64,000 nt of DNA from positions 89,416 through 153,415 of the forward strand of contig SOET01000002.1 in assembly GCA_021646465.1 (NCBI GenBank). Direction: 5' to 3'. The stretch's first letter is position 1; each line of letters starts with the position of its first letter. A program made the translations under genes and the position numbers. Below, in pieces: positions 24,319-33,625 of the stretch. Under the pieces are notes generated by a model that was not told the DNA's origin, did no database searches, and worked only from the letters and a program-made list of their open reading frames with translations. This DNA comes from Candidatus Kuenenia hertensis. GTDB taxonomy: Bacteria > Planctomycetota > Brocadiia > Brocadiales > Brocadiaceae.

Positions 24319-26487
24319 TTATTTTCCTGAAACCTTAAAATACTCTACCACCTGTTTAATATCTTCCTGATCTGCCTGACCCGGATCTCTCTTTAAAAGT
24401 TCATTCAGATATATTTTTGATTTTTCAACATCACGCTTGTTCACAAGATATAAAAACACCAGTCTTTTGTAAGCAATCGCATCCCAGGGAAAACGCTTTG
24501 TGATATGCCGGAATATGTTTATCGCATCATCGACCCTCCCCATGCGGTAATAAAGATTGCCCAACGCAAGGAGGATATTAAAATCGTTCGGTGCTAACTG
24601 AGCAGCCATGCGGTATGCTTGAATAGCCTTTTCTTCTTCTTTCAGATTTTCATACGCAAAACCAAGGTTGTAATAACTCTGCGGTTGATTCCTGTCTAAC
24701 GCAAGTGCTTTTTCAAAATACGCAATGGCTTCGCGCAGCTTCCCGCGTTTTGCATAGTTTACCCCTACATTGTTTATGGCAAGGAGATACTTGCTATCAT
24801 AAAAAAGGGATTTTTGAAACTCGTCAAGGGCTTCGTCAAGCTTTTCCATCGAATTGTAAACGCTGCCAAGGCCATTATGCGCATGAGCGTAATCCGGTTT
24901 TATCCTGAGCGCCTCCAGATATTCCTCCTTTGCCTTATCAAGTTGTCCCCGGTTATAATAAATATTACCAAGATTGTTGTGCGGCTGTGCGTAGTATCTA
25001 TCCAGCCGGATAGCCTCATTGTATTCAGCCTCTGCCTTCTCTTCCAATCCCTGTTTTGTATAGACTATGCCAAGATTGCTATGTATGCTTGCGTCTTCCG
25101 CATTACAAAGTAATGCTGTTTGATATTCCTTTTGAGCGCGCGGAATGTTTCCGTTTTCCAGATAAACATTTCCCAGATTGCAATGCGCACGGTGGCTTTG
25201 CGGCGATCTTTCCAGGGTTTTTGTCCATAATGAAAATTCATCCCGCCAATCTCCGTTTTTCCTTATAATAGCAAAACTATTGCTCCCTACCATAAAAATT
25301 ACTATCCCTAATTGCACCACTTTCCTTAAAGGAATAGCCCGCGGAGATAGCGTTCTATCGGTAATACGATAAATAAGAATCCCCTTTGCCACACAAAATC
25401 CCATAACCGGAAGATAAAGATATCGTTCCGCCATAATATTCCCAATAGGAATAATATTCATAACCGGCAAGAGCATGATAAAAAACCATGCCATCCAGCA
25501 GGCAAAAAAATGTCTCATTTTGCATAGTTTTGCAAGGATAACAAAAACAGAACACAAAAACAGCACGGAGAGGATGCTCGATATTTCCAGGGGAAATTTC
25601 ACAAAGGGTACCACATAATCTGCGTTCAGATTAAAGGGAAAAAAAGATATTTTGATATAGGACGCCAGTACCTTCAGCATTGTAAAAATATTTACCAGAA
25701 ACCCTCCCGGTTTATATTCAGCCTGTACTGCGGGATTTCTCAATATTACAAATCTGATAACGAGATAAAACAGAGAGACTGCGAAATATCCAATATAGAT
25801 ACCTTTACACCTCCGTAAAATTCCAGGCAATATCCTTTGGTCTGTAAAGATAACAAACAAAAATAAAATAACAGGCAACGTTATTGCCATCTCTTTTGAA
25901 AAGAGCGCGAAAAAATACGCAATAAGAGAAACAGAATAATATATGACAAAGCGTCTTTTTCCTCCAACATTTCCCGTCAGCAAATTATCAGACTTTCTAA
26001 AATAAATGAGAGACAGGAGCACAAATGTTGCTGAAAGAAGGTCTTCACGATAGCCAATAGAATTCACTGTTTCCGTAAGAATCGGATGCGTTATAAAAAA
26101 GAGGGTGGAAAGCCACAACATTTTTTTATTTTTTAACAACGGGAGGAGGAAAAGATAAAAAAGGACTGTATTTACCGCATGCAATAAAATGTTTGTAAGG
26201 TGAAAACCAAAAGGGTGGATATGCCAGATGCTATAATCAACAAAATAAGAAAATGTCACGAACGGCCGATAACTCATTTCCCCGGAAATGGTAAAATAAT
26301 CCGCTGAAAACAGCGCGGGAAAATATTTCCACTCCTTTATAAAACCATTATCCACGATAACCTTAAAATCATCGTAAACAAATTTCCCGTGAGTAGCGTT
26401 TATGTAAAGCAGAAAGGAAAAGACCGGTATTAAAGCCGTTAGAATGGGAGAAATGGGCGTGCTTTTCGAATGTGGTCTGATACTCAA
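24319..26487 (-). CDS. Multi-spanning TPR protein (TMTC/GT-C-like)
   Basis: 722 residues from a TTG start preceded by aggaaa. About ten to twelve transmembrane segments occupy residues 15-420. The first loop has FVYDDFKVIVDNGF, the acidic motif of GT-C fold mannosyltransferases such as TMTC/PMT proteins. The remainder (about 430-715) is a run of eight to nine tetratricopeptide repeats (for example AHCNLGNVYLENGNIPRA, HSNLGIVYTKQGLEEKA). The domain order is that of TMTC-type O-mannosyltransferases, so it may transfer sugars to exported proteins from a lipid-linked donor, with the TPRs as protein-binding arms. It is monocistronic. Confidence 0.78.
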   Translation of the reverse strand: MSIRPHSKSTPISPILTALIPVFSFLLYINATHGKFVYDDFKVIVDNGFIKEWKYFPALFSADYFTISGEMSYRPFVTFSYFVDYSIWHIHPFGFHLTNILLHAVNTVLFYLFLLPLLKNKKMLWLSTLFFITHPILTETVNSIGYREDLLSATFVLLSLIYFRKSDNLLTGNVGGKRRFVIYYSVSLIAYFFALFSKEMAITLPVILFLFVIFTDQRILPGILRRCKGIYIGYFAVSLFYLVIRFVILRNPAVQAEYKPGGFLVNIFTMLKVLASYIKISFFPFNLNADYVVPFVKFPLEISSILSVLFLCSVFVILAKLCKMRHFFACWMAWFFIMLLPVMNIIPIGNIMAERYLYLPVMGFCVAKGILIYRITDRTLSPRAIPLRKVVQLGIVIFMVGSNSFAIIRKNGDWRDEFSLWTKTLERSPQSHRAHCNLGNVYLENGNIPRAQKEYQTALLCNAEDASIHSNLGIVYTKQGLEEKAEAEYNEAIRLDRYYAQPHNNLGNIYYNRGQLDKAKEEYLEALRIKPDYAHAHNGLGSVYNSMEKLDEALDEFQKSLFYDSKYLLAINNVGVNYAKRGKLREAIAYFEKALALDRNQPQSYYNLGFAYENLKEEEKAIQAYRMAAQLAPNDFNILLALGNLYYRMGRVDDAINIFRHITKRFPWDAIAYKRLVFLYLVNKRDVEKSKIYLNELLKRDPGQADQEDIKQVVEYFKVSGK

Positions 26488-26666
26488 GAAAAATCGTTTC
26501 CTATTTATTAAATGTTTCGCTGAAATTTTTTACATTATATAATATGGTAATAATAGAAACAAAAGATTTTCATTAAAACGAATATTTAAAACATACCACA
26601 GCAAAACTACCTCTAAGATGATACGCTGTGAAACATAGGCATTATCATTTACATTGACCACCTTAC

Positions 26667-27488
26667 ATGCCCGTGTTATCATTACCCGATATGAAAGAAG
26701 CACCTCAAACAGACTTTATAAAATTCCTCGGCACGGCTGGTGCAAGAGTTGTCGTATCAAAACAACTGCGTGCATCCGGCGGGATATGGTATTCTTTGCA
26801 TGGTTATAACGTTTTGGTAGATCCGGGTCCGGGATGCCTTGTCAGATGTATTTCCAGCAGGCCCAAAATGGACCCGATGAAACTGGATGCAATTATTCTC
26901 TCTCACAGACACCTGGATCATGCCGCAGATGTGAATGTAATGATTGAAGCAATGACCGAGGGCGGATTTAAAAAAAGAGGGACTCTGTACACACCCGAAG
27001 ACGCACTAACAGAAGACCCGGTCGTTTTCCACTATGTGAGAAGCTATATTACACAAATACATATTATTAAAGAAGGCGGGTGTTATCAATTATCAGATGA
27101 CGTCTCCTTCCAAACACCGCTCAAACATCATCACCCAAGTGAAACATACGGCATCAATTTCACAACTCCCGACTATACCATTTCACATATTGTTGACACC
27201 CGTTACTTTCCGGATCTGTTAAAGTTCTATAAAGGAGATGTTTTAATCATTAATGTCGTCCGTTATAACGTCGACCGGGACACAAAAAAGTGGCTTTATC
27301 ACCTTACCATAAGAGACGTCAAAGAGATAGTAACTACATTAAAACCTAAAACAACCATATTAAATCACTTCGGAATGACAATGCTTAAGGCCCACCCGCA
27401 CAAAGTTGCCGAGCAATTATCGGACGAAACAGGCCTCAATATTATTGCCGCAAACGACGGATTGAGATTTAATTTAAAAGGCGATTAG
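26667..27488 (+). CDS. Metallo-beta-lactamase-fold hydrolase
   Basis: 273 residues. LDAIILSHRHLDHAADVNV is the HxHxDH-type metal motif written as SHRHLDHAAD. Further ligands come from HHHPSETYGI, HIVDTRYFP (Asp) and ILNHFG near the end. An N-terminal strand pair (FIKFLGTAGARVVV) and GYNVLVDPGPG fit the family of RNase Z/phosphodiesterase-like MBL proteins. The substrate is not deducible. The ATG at 26667 has only a weak Shine-Dalgarno; the ATG at 26691 is an alternative. It is a lone gene between the TPR protein and a PAS/GGDEF regulator. Confidence 0.82.
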   Translation: MPVLSLPDMKEAPQTDFIKFLGTAGARVVVSKQLRASGGIWYSLHGYNVLVDPGPGCLVRCISSRPKMDPMKLDAIILSHRHLDHAADVNVMIEAMTEGGFKKRGTLYTPEDALTEDPVVFHYVRSYITQIHIIKEGGCYQLSDDVSFQTPLKHHHPSETYGINFTTPDYTISHIVDTRYFPDLLKFYKGDVLIINVVRYNVDRDTKKWLYHLTIRDVKEIVTTLKPKTTILNHFGMTMLKAHPHKVAEQLSDETGLNIIAANDGLRFNLKGD

Positions 27489-27491
27489 TCT

Positions 27492-27618
27492 ATTTGGCAT
27501 TTGAAGTGGTGGCAGGAGTTTCCTCCTGCCACCTGATTGATACGGCTTAGAAGTTGCCCGACTGTTCGGCAGGCAGGCTGTCAGGAGGAAACTCCTGACA
27601 GCACGGGAATTTGGCATT
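27492..27618. repeat. Palindromic element bounded by a 10-bp direct repeat
   Basis: Two hairpins, ggtggcagga/tcctgccacc (27508-27533) and gctgtcagga/tcctgacagc (27578-27602), are framed by identical atttggcatt copies at 27492-27501 and 27609-27618, which look like a target-site duplication. The loops gtttcc and ggaaac are themselves complementary, so the two arms may pair with each other. The first hairpin starts 20 bases after the hydrolase gene and may help transcript end formation, though no T run follows. Confidence 0.55.
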
Positions 27619-27778
27619 CATAATGTCGCGCAATCCCTTTTGGCTTGCATATCATGTATTTTTGATATATAGTTATGCATGCTTATTACTATTGAGAAAT
27701 TATTAGTACCTTTTCAAAATATTTACCACACAGATTAAGTAAAAACGCTTGAACTGTTTCAACCCACATCATAAAAAT

Positions 27779-30388
27779 ATGTCAAAACCAGAAGATTCTC
27801 GCGAGTATTATAAGAGCCTTTATAATGCATCTCCCATAGGCCTGGCCTCTATCGACAGTAATGGTTTTATACGTGAAATAAATCAAACGGCAGCAAAGTT
27901 GCTTGGTACTGATCAAAAAAAATTAATAAATGTTTCTTTTCTTGATTTTGTTACCCCAGAATCTTCGGATACCTTTTTAAATCATCTAAAACAATGCAGG
28001 CACTCCATTGAGCAGGTAATTTCTGAAGTAAACATTTTCCCAAGAGGACATTCCATTTTAACCGTCCAACTGATAAGCACAAAAGATGCGGACGAGAATG
28101 GTTCCACCATTTACAGAACCGCCATATTTGATACTTTGGGAAGTTTACAACAAAGATTTTCTGCTGCAGACAAACCAATTGTTAACGATGAAAATAAAAC
28201 AACAGAAAAACTTGTGGAAGAAAATAAAAAGCTTAAAGAGAAGTTAGCAAGACATTTAAAGGCAGAGGAAGATCTGCGCAAATTATCACGCGCCATTGAA
28301 CAAAGTCCCTGCACTGTGATGATTACAAATGCAGCGGGCAATATCGAATACGTTAATCCCAAGTTTACGCAATTAACCGGCTATACACCAGAAGAGGTAA
28401 TTGGGAAAAATCCCCGCATCTTAAAACCTGACAAAATCCCCTCTGAAAAATACCGCCAATTGTGGGAGACCATTTTATCCGGAGGAGAATGGCAGGGTGA
28501 ATTTTGTAACAGAAAAAAGAATGGCGAACTTTACTGGGAATATGCCTACATTTCTCCCGTGAAAAACCAAAACGGAGAAATTACTCATTTTATTGGAGTA
28601 AAGGAAGATATCACCGAAAAAATGCATTCTGAAGAAAAACTTCGGACATTGTCGCGCGCAATAGAACAAAGTCCGTGTGCGGTGTTAATTACCAACGCAA
28701 AAGGAACTATTGAATATGTCAATCCCAGGTTTACCAGGTTAACCGGTTATGCGCCTGACGAAGTGATTGGGAAAAACCCAAATATTTTAAAACCAGGCAA
28801 TATCCCATCAGAAAAATTTAACCATTTGTGGAAGACAATTACTTCCGGAAATGAATGGCAGGGGAAATTTTGCAACAAAAAAAAGAATGGCGATTTGTAT
28901 TGGGAATACGCATATATCTCACCGGTAAAAAATCAATTAGGCGTTATCACCAATTTTATTGCAATAAAAGAAGACATCACCGAACGCATAAAAGCAGAGG
29001 AAGAATTAAGTAAATTTTCACGCGCTATCGAACAAAGTCCATCTACTGTCCTTATAACAAATTCCAAGGGAATCATAGAATACGTTAATCCACGGTTCAC
29101 CGAATCAAGCGGTTACACAGCAGAAGAAGTCCTTGGGAAAAACCCGCGCGTTCTCAAGCCGGAAAACATTTCTCTCGAAGAATTTGCGGAATTATGGAAA
29201 ACCCTCCTTACAGGAAAAGAATGGAAGGGAGAATTTTGCTATAAAAAAAAGACCGGAGAAGTTTATTGGGAAAATGCATATATTTCTCCAATAAGAAACC
29301 ATGAAGGTAAAATCACCCATTTTATTGTAGTAAAAGAAGATATAACTGAACGCAAACTGGTGGAAGAAGAACGAATCAGCCACATTAAAGAACTGGAAGA
29401 TTTGATGTCTTTTTCCACCGCTATTAATGATGAAGAACAGGAAGAAGGCCTTTTAAAGCATCTTGTTTCCGCATTACAAAAACATTTTACTCCAGATACC
29501 GTAACAGTAGTTATGGTGGATAAAGAAAAAAACATGCTCTATTTCCCTCTGGCCGATCAAATGAATCCCGGCGAGGAATTAATTAAAAGAGACGCACTGC
29601 TAGATCCTTCATTATGCAAAGTGATAAAAAGCGGGAAAAAATTAATTGTAAACGACATTGCGGATGAATCGTCTTGTGAATGCCTTGTAACAAAGGGGAA
29701 AACCGGAGGTTATATTTGCTTTCCCATTGTAGTAGGAAACAAAACAGCAGGTATGACGCTTATGATAAAAAAAGAATTCGGGATGTGGAAGAAGGAAAAA
29801 GTACAAAGGCTCATGTCAAATTATATAGAAACAACGGCACTCGCTCTTCACAAATTAGAACTCCTGGATATTGCGAAACATACAAACGTAACCGATGAAC
29901 TTACCGGAATATACAATAAACGATATTTTACCGAACTGTTGACAAAACAAGTTGCTATGGCAAAAAGAAGAAGCGAGAACCTAAGCCTTCTCATACTGGG
30001 CATAGACAACTACAAAGCGATAACCGAAACGTGTGGCTCCGCCAATGCAGTAAAACTCCTCTTGCAGCAAATAACCGGTATCTTAAGTGATTCTGTCAGT
30101 GATTCAGACATTGTAGCAAGGTACGATACTGAAGAATTCGCCATTATTATGCCAACAACATTTACTACCAGGGCACTTGTAAAAGCTGACGGAATACGGC
30201 AGCGCATAGAATTTACCAACTTTAATGATTTTGGTTCCGACCGTTCGCTCAATATTACTGTCAGTATCGGAATCGCCTCCTTTCCTGAACACGCCAAAGA
30301 AGTGGAATCTTTAGTCAAACTTGCAAATAAAGCGTTTTATCAGGCAAAAAACGACGGGGGGAACAGGGTTGCGGCGCTGACCAATTAG
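27779..30388 (+). CDS. Multi-PAS, GAF and degenerate-GGDEF sensor protein
   Basis: 869 residues from the ATG at 27779 (TTG at 27749 possible). PAS 1 (about 8-120), a Glu/Lys coiled coil (140-175), three near-identical PAS domains in tandem (about 175-290, 300-410, 420-530; each with the EYVNP.FT.L.GY pattern and a WEYAYISPVKN-like end), a GAF-like domain (about 540-700) and a GGDEF-family domain (705-869). The catalytic motif is RYDTEEF, so the two glycines are replaced, and the substrate loop is GIDNYKAITETCGSANA. It is probably no cyclase; it may bind GTP or c-di-GMP, or signal through dimerisation. No TM segment. The triplicated PAS domains show recent duplication. Confidence 0.85.
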   Translation: MSKPEDSREYYKSLYNASPIGLASIDSNGFIREINQTAAKLLGTDQKKLINVSFLDFVTPESSDTFLNHLKQCRHSIEQVISEVNIFPRGHSILTVQLISTKDADENGSTIYRTAIFDTLGSLQQRFSAADKPIVNDENKTTEKLVEENKKLKEKLARHLKAEEDLRKLSRAIEQSPCTVMITNAAGNIEYVNPKFTQLTGYTPEEVIGKNPRILKPDKIPSEKYRQLWETILSGGEWQGEFCNRKKNGELYWEYAYISPVKNQNGEITHFIGVKEDITEKMHSEEKLRTLSRAIEQSPCAVLITNAKGTIEYVNPRFTRLTGYAPDEVIGKNPNILKPGNIPSEKFNHLWKTITSGNEWQGKFCNKKKNGDLYWEYAYISPVKNQLGVITNFIAIKEDITERIKAEEELSKFSRAIEQSPSTVLITNSKGIIEYVNPRFTESSGYTAEEVLGKNPRVLKPENISLEEFAELWKTLLTGKEWKGEFCYKKKTGEVYWENAYISPIRNHEGKITHFIVVKEDITERKLVEEERISHIKELEDLMSFSTAINDEEQEEGLLKHLVSALQKHFTPDTVTVVMVDKEKNMLYFPLADQMNPGEELIKRDALLDPSLCKVIKSGKKLIVNDIADESSCECLVTKGKTGGYICFPIVVGNKTAGMTLMIKKEFGMWKKEKVQRLMSNYIETTALALHKLELLDIAKHTNVTDELTGIYNKRYFTELLTKQVAMAKRRSENLSLLILGIDNYKAITETCGSANAVKLLLQQITGILSDSVSDSDIVARYDTEEFAIIMPTTFTTRALVKADGIRQRIEFTNFNDFGSDRSLNITVSIGIASFPEHAKEVESLVKLANKAFYQAKNDGGNRVAALTN

Positions 30389-30835
30389 CGCATAATTTCC
30401 TAATTACCAAGCAGGAATATACGAGTAGTCATGAGAAAAAAACTTGCCGCTCGGCTTAGAAATCAACTATTTTCGACATCTATTTCGTCATATTCAGGTA
30501 TAATTACTGCTCTCTTTGCCTTCGGATGGGTTAATATATGATGCGAACCTTTCTCACGCTTATAGATACACCCATAAAGCTCAAACACCTTTATCTATGT
30601 ATTAAATGGTTTGCTGAAGTATGCAAACAACTATCTCTGCCTTCCCAAAAGGTACTACGGATTACAATCGTTGCTGATAATAGTGGCGTTTGCAGCCTTT
30701 TACCGGGTAAAATGACGCATTGGGCAAGCCATTTTTCGTGGTAAGCAAGGAGGTAAATCCCGGCCTGGTTTCAGTTTCCAACAGATCAGGAGTTCTGAAT
30801 TTATATTAAGCTTACTATCAGCAAATGTATTGCCT
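30389..30835. other. Intergenic region without identifiable gene
   Basis: 447 bases between the multi-PAS gene and the ABC transporter. A 68-codon ORF (30538-30744) starts with two Met codons but has no Shine-Dalgarno and no recognisable motif. No repeats, tRNA or terminator are evident; the region probably contains the 3' ends of both convergent transcripts. Confidence 0.4.
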
Positions 30836-32827
30836 CTACCATTTCATAGTTTGCGGGGATTCTTCAATATCGATAACCGGCTCGGGGATTTTCACACTTT
30901 CAGCGGCTTCGGCTTCCGTCTTTGTTTTTTCCTGGGCATCAAACTGCATTTCAAATAATTTTTTGTACAATCCGCCATTTGAGAGAAGTTCCTGGTGAAG
31001 CCCTGTCTCGATAATCCTTCCGTTTTCCAGGACGACAATCATATCCGCGTGAAGAATTGTTGAGAGTCTGTGGGCAATTACAAATGTAGTTCTGTTTTTT
31101 ACCAAGCGGTAAATGGCGTTCTGGATGAGCTGCTCTGTTTCCGTATCAACGGACGATGTCGCTTCATCCAATATCAGAATTCTGGGATTTGCAAGAATAG
31201 CCCGTGCGATCGCGATACGCTGTTTCTGCCCTCCTGATAGTTTTACCCCCCGCTCTCCGATAATGGAATCGTAACCGTTCGGCAACTGCATGATAAACTC
31301 ATGCGCATTTGCTGCTTGAGCGGCATCTATAATGTCTTTTTCCACCGCATCAGACCGCGCATACGCAATGTTTATTCTTACCGTATCATTGAAAAGAAAT
31401 GTTTCCTGAAGCACCATCGCCATTTGTTTTCGTAATGAATCCAGGGTAACGTTTTTGATATTCTGTCCGTCAATAAAGATATCTCCCTTTGTCGGATCAT
31501 AAAACCGGGGAAGGAGTTTTGTCAACGTGGTTTTTCCGCTCCCGCTCGGCCCGACAAAGGCAATCATCTGGCCAGGACGGACATTTATGTTAATGTCCGT
31601 TAACACTTCCTTAGCATCGCCGTACATAAAGTGTACATGCTTGAATTCCACAAATCCCTTTACCACGGGTAACGCCGAGGCATCCGGAGCGTCTTTCAAT
31701 TCCACCGGGGTATCAAGCACTTCAAAAACACGTTCCGTCGAGGCAATGGCGCGCTGCACCTGATTGTAAAATCGCGTCAATCCCGTAATAGGACCATACA
31801 TCATTTGCAGGTAGGGAAAGAAGATAACAAACGTTCCCGCCGAGAGCTGCCCCTGCAGTACCTTGTATCCTCCCAGGCAAATAACCACCACCGCACCGAT
31901 TTCCGTTATGAAATCAACGGTCGGCCTCAGGGTATTAACAAGCCTCAAAATCCTGACATGGAGGAAGTAATTTTCATGGTTTTTGTGTTTGAACCTGTCC
32001 AATTCTTCCCTTTCCTTCGCAAAACCTGCAATAACGCGAATCCCCGATATATTATCCTGAATAAGGGCATTGAGATCCCCCGTCTTTTCCCGCAACAGAC
32101 GGAAGACCTTTCTGATTCTTTTTCCAAAATTATAGGTGCAGAGCGAAATAAAGGGACAAACAAATAAAGCAATACAGGTAAGCTGCCAATCAAGTTTCAT
32201 GCAAAAATAGAGAATCCAGAAGAACTTGAACATATCGGTAATGAACGTAATCACCGGTCCCACAATTGCCTGTTCCAGCGAATTCACATCGTTCATAATA
32301 CGGCTCATAATGTCACCGGTTTTATGATTCTCGAAATAACTCAGGGAAAATTGCTGGATATGGCCGTAAAGCTGGTTCCGCATATCATAAACGAGCCGTT
32401 GTCCCAGTTCAGAGGTAATATATCCATGTGCAAGTGAAATAATACTACTCATGGCGTGCAAAAGAATAAAACTTGATGCGAGAAAAATAAGTGTTACGAT
32501 AATAGGGTTATACCCCGCAAACCAACGACCATGAATAGATTCAGAAGCGCTCAGCAATGGTTTTGCTATGGGGATGGAACTTTTCCGTATTGGTTCAGAT
32601 CCATCAACTGCCGCGTTTATTTCCTGGCCGGAGGGAACGCTAACATTCGCATAGCGGTCAAACATCCTTATCTCGTCAACAGCTATCCCCAATATTTGGG
32701 TGGGCAACACGGCAACATACGCGCCGGCCACTGAAAGCAGTAAAATAACAAGCACCCTGCACCAGTATGGTTTCAGATAGCCTAGTAATCTTAAATATGT
32801 GCCTTTTGATTGGACTTCTGTTTTCAT
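30836..32827 (-). CDS. ABC exporter, fused membrane and ATPase domains (MsbA type)
   Basis: 663 residues with Shine-Dalgarno aaggt. Six transmembrane helices lie in residues 15-340, with an unusually long extracytoplasmic loop of about 60 residues after the first TM. The ATPase domain has Walker A GPSGSGKTT, the Q loop (MVLQETFLF), signature LSGGQKQRIAIARAI, Walker B ILILDEATSSVD and the H loop IAHRLST. It is a type IV (B-family) homodimeric exporter, probably for a lipid-linked or hydrophobic substrate. The C-terminal tail of about 35 residues is acidic and glutamate-rich. No periplasmic partner is adjacent. Confidence 0.93.
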   Translation of the reverse strand: MKTEVQSKGTYLRLLGYLKPYWCRVLVILLLSVAGAYVAVLPTQILGIAVDEIRMFDRYANVSVPSGQEINAAVDGSEPIRKSSIPIAKPLLSASESIHGRWFAGYNPIIVTLIFLASSFILLHAMSSIISLAHGYITSELGQRLVYDMRNQLYGHIQQFSLSYFENHKTGDIMSRIMNDVNSLEQAIVGPVITFITDMFKFFWILYFCMKLDWQLTCIALFVCPFISLCTYNFGKRIRKVFRLLREKTGDLNALIQDNISGIRVIAGFAKEREELDRFKHKNHENYFLHVRILRLVNTLRPTVDFITEIGAVVVICLGGYKVLQGQLSAGTFVIFFPYLQMMYGPITGLTRFYNQVQRAIASTERVFEVLDTPVELKDAPDASALPVVKGFVEFKHVHFMYGDAKEVLTDININVRPGQMIAFVGPSGSGKTTLTKLLPRFYDPTKGDIFIDGQNIKNVTLDSLRKQMAMVLQETFLFNDTVRINIAYARSDAVEKDIIDAAQAANAHEFIMQLPNGYDSIIGERGVKLSGGQKQRIAIARAILANPRILILDEATSSVDTETEQLIQNAIYRLVKNRTTFVIAHRLSTILHADMIVVLENGRIIETGLHQELLSNGGLYKKLFEMQFDAQEKTKTEAEAAESVKIPEPVIDIEESPQTMKW

Positions 32828-32890
32828 AGATACCTTATTATAAGCAAAAAATATCTTTTTACAAACCTTAGAAGATTTTTGGAGAGAACA

Positions 32891-33010
32891 ATGCCATTAA
32901 ACGACATAATAAAGGAAATTGAATGTTGTTTTAATTATGAAACCGTAAACCAAAAATACATGCTTGACATTTATTCGGGAAAGAATAGGATACTTGCATT
33001 AAAAATTTGA
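32891..33010 (+). CDS. Short hypothetical protein (39 residues)
   Basis: The ATG at 32891 has a good Shine-Dalgarno (ggagag). The product starts MPLNDIIKEIECCF and ends in KNRILALKI with no signal or membrane segment. It lies in the gap between the ABC gene (divergent) and sixA, 37 bases before the latter. I do not recognise it, and the short length makes it uncertain; it may be a small leader-type gene of sixA. Confidence 0.35.
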   Translation: MPLNDIIKEIECCFNYETVNQKYMLDIYSGKNRILALKI

Positions 33011-33047
33011 CAACGTTTGGTAATAATCACTATGTGGATGGAGACAA

Positions 33048-33515
33048 ATGATGATTCTTTATCTGGTAAGGCATGGCGAGGCAAAAAGTGAAAAAGAACA
33101 CAAGGCAAGGCCGCTCTCTGAAAATGGCGTACGAAACGTAAATAAAGTCGCCGCGCATGTTTCGCGGCTGAATATCACGGTCGACCGGATATTTCACAGC
33201 AGTAAGCTCCGGGCAAAGCAAACGGCGGAGATACTGGCAGAATATCTGAAACCGTCCGGCGGCGTTGCAGAAGCCCATGGACTGACGCCGCTTGATGATC
33301 CCATGATTTGGGCGGAACGTTTAAAGGGAGAAACGGATAATACCATTCTCCTTGCAGGACATCTCCCCCATCTCAGCAAACTTGCATCCTTTCTGCTTTG
33401 CAGAAACGAGGGACGAGATTTTATCTCTTTCAAACCGGCGGGCATGGTGTGCCTGAAAAGGGAGGACAATGGCACATGGTCTTTGTTGTGGATGATCAAC
33501 CCTGAGATACTGTAA
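33048..33515 (+). CDS. sixA: Phosphohistidine phosphatase SixA
   Basis: 155 residues. This is the histidine-phosphatase (phosphoglycerate-mutase) fold with LYLVRHGEA at the N-terminus (catalytic His), the short SSKLRAKQTAEIL helix, and LAGHLPHLSKLASFLL with the second His. It lacks the long inserts of PGAM, as SixA does. It removes phosphate from histidine-phosphotransfer domains, which would suit the neighbouring hybrid kinases. Two ATGs (33048, 33051) are possible; the first was kept. Confidence 0.88.
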   Translation: MMILYLVRHGEAKSEKEHKARPLSENGVRNVNKVAAHVSRLNITVDRIFHSSKLRAKQTAEILAEYLKPSGGVAEAHGLTPLDDPMIWAERLKGETDNTILLAGHLPHLSKLASFLLCRNEGRDFISFKPAGMVCLKREDNGTWSLLWMINPEIL

Positions 33516-33625
33516 CACATAGTGCGGCAAAGTTACAGCAGTTTTCAATGCCCTAATGATCCAGGTTGAGAAGGAAGATTGATGATGGGGCTGCCTTTAC
33601 CGGAGAGAGGTTGATAATGTTAAAT

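Noticed and set aside
30538..30744. A 68-codon ORF between the PAS and ABC genes
   Set aside because: No Shine-Dalgarno, no motif and no context; likely chance.
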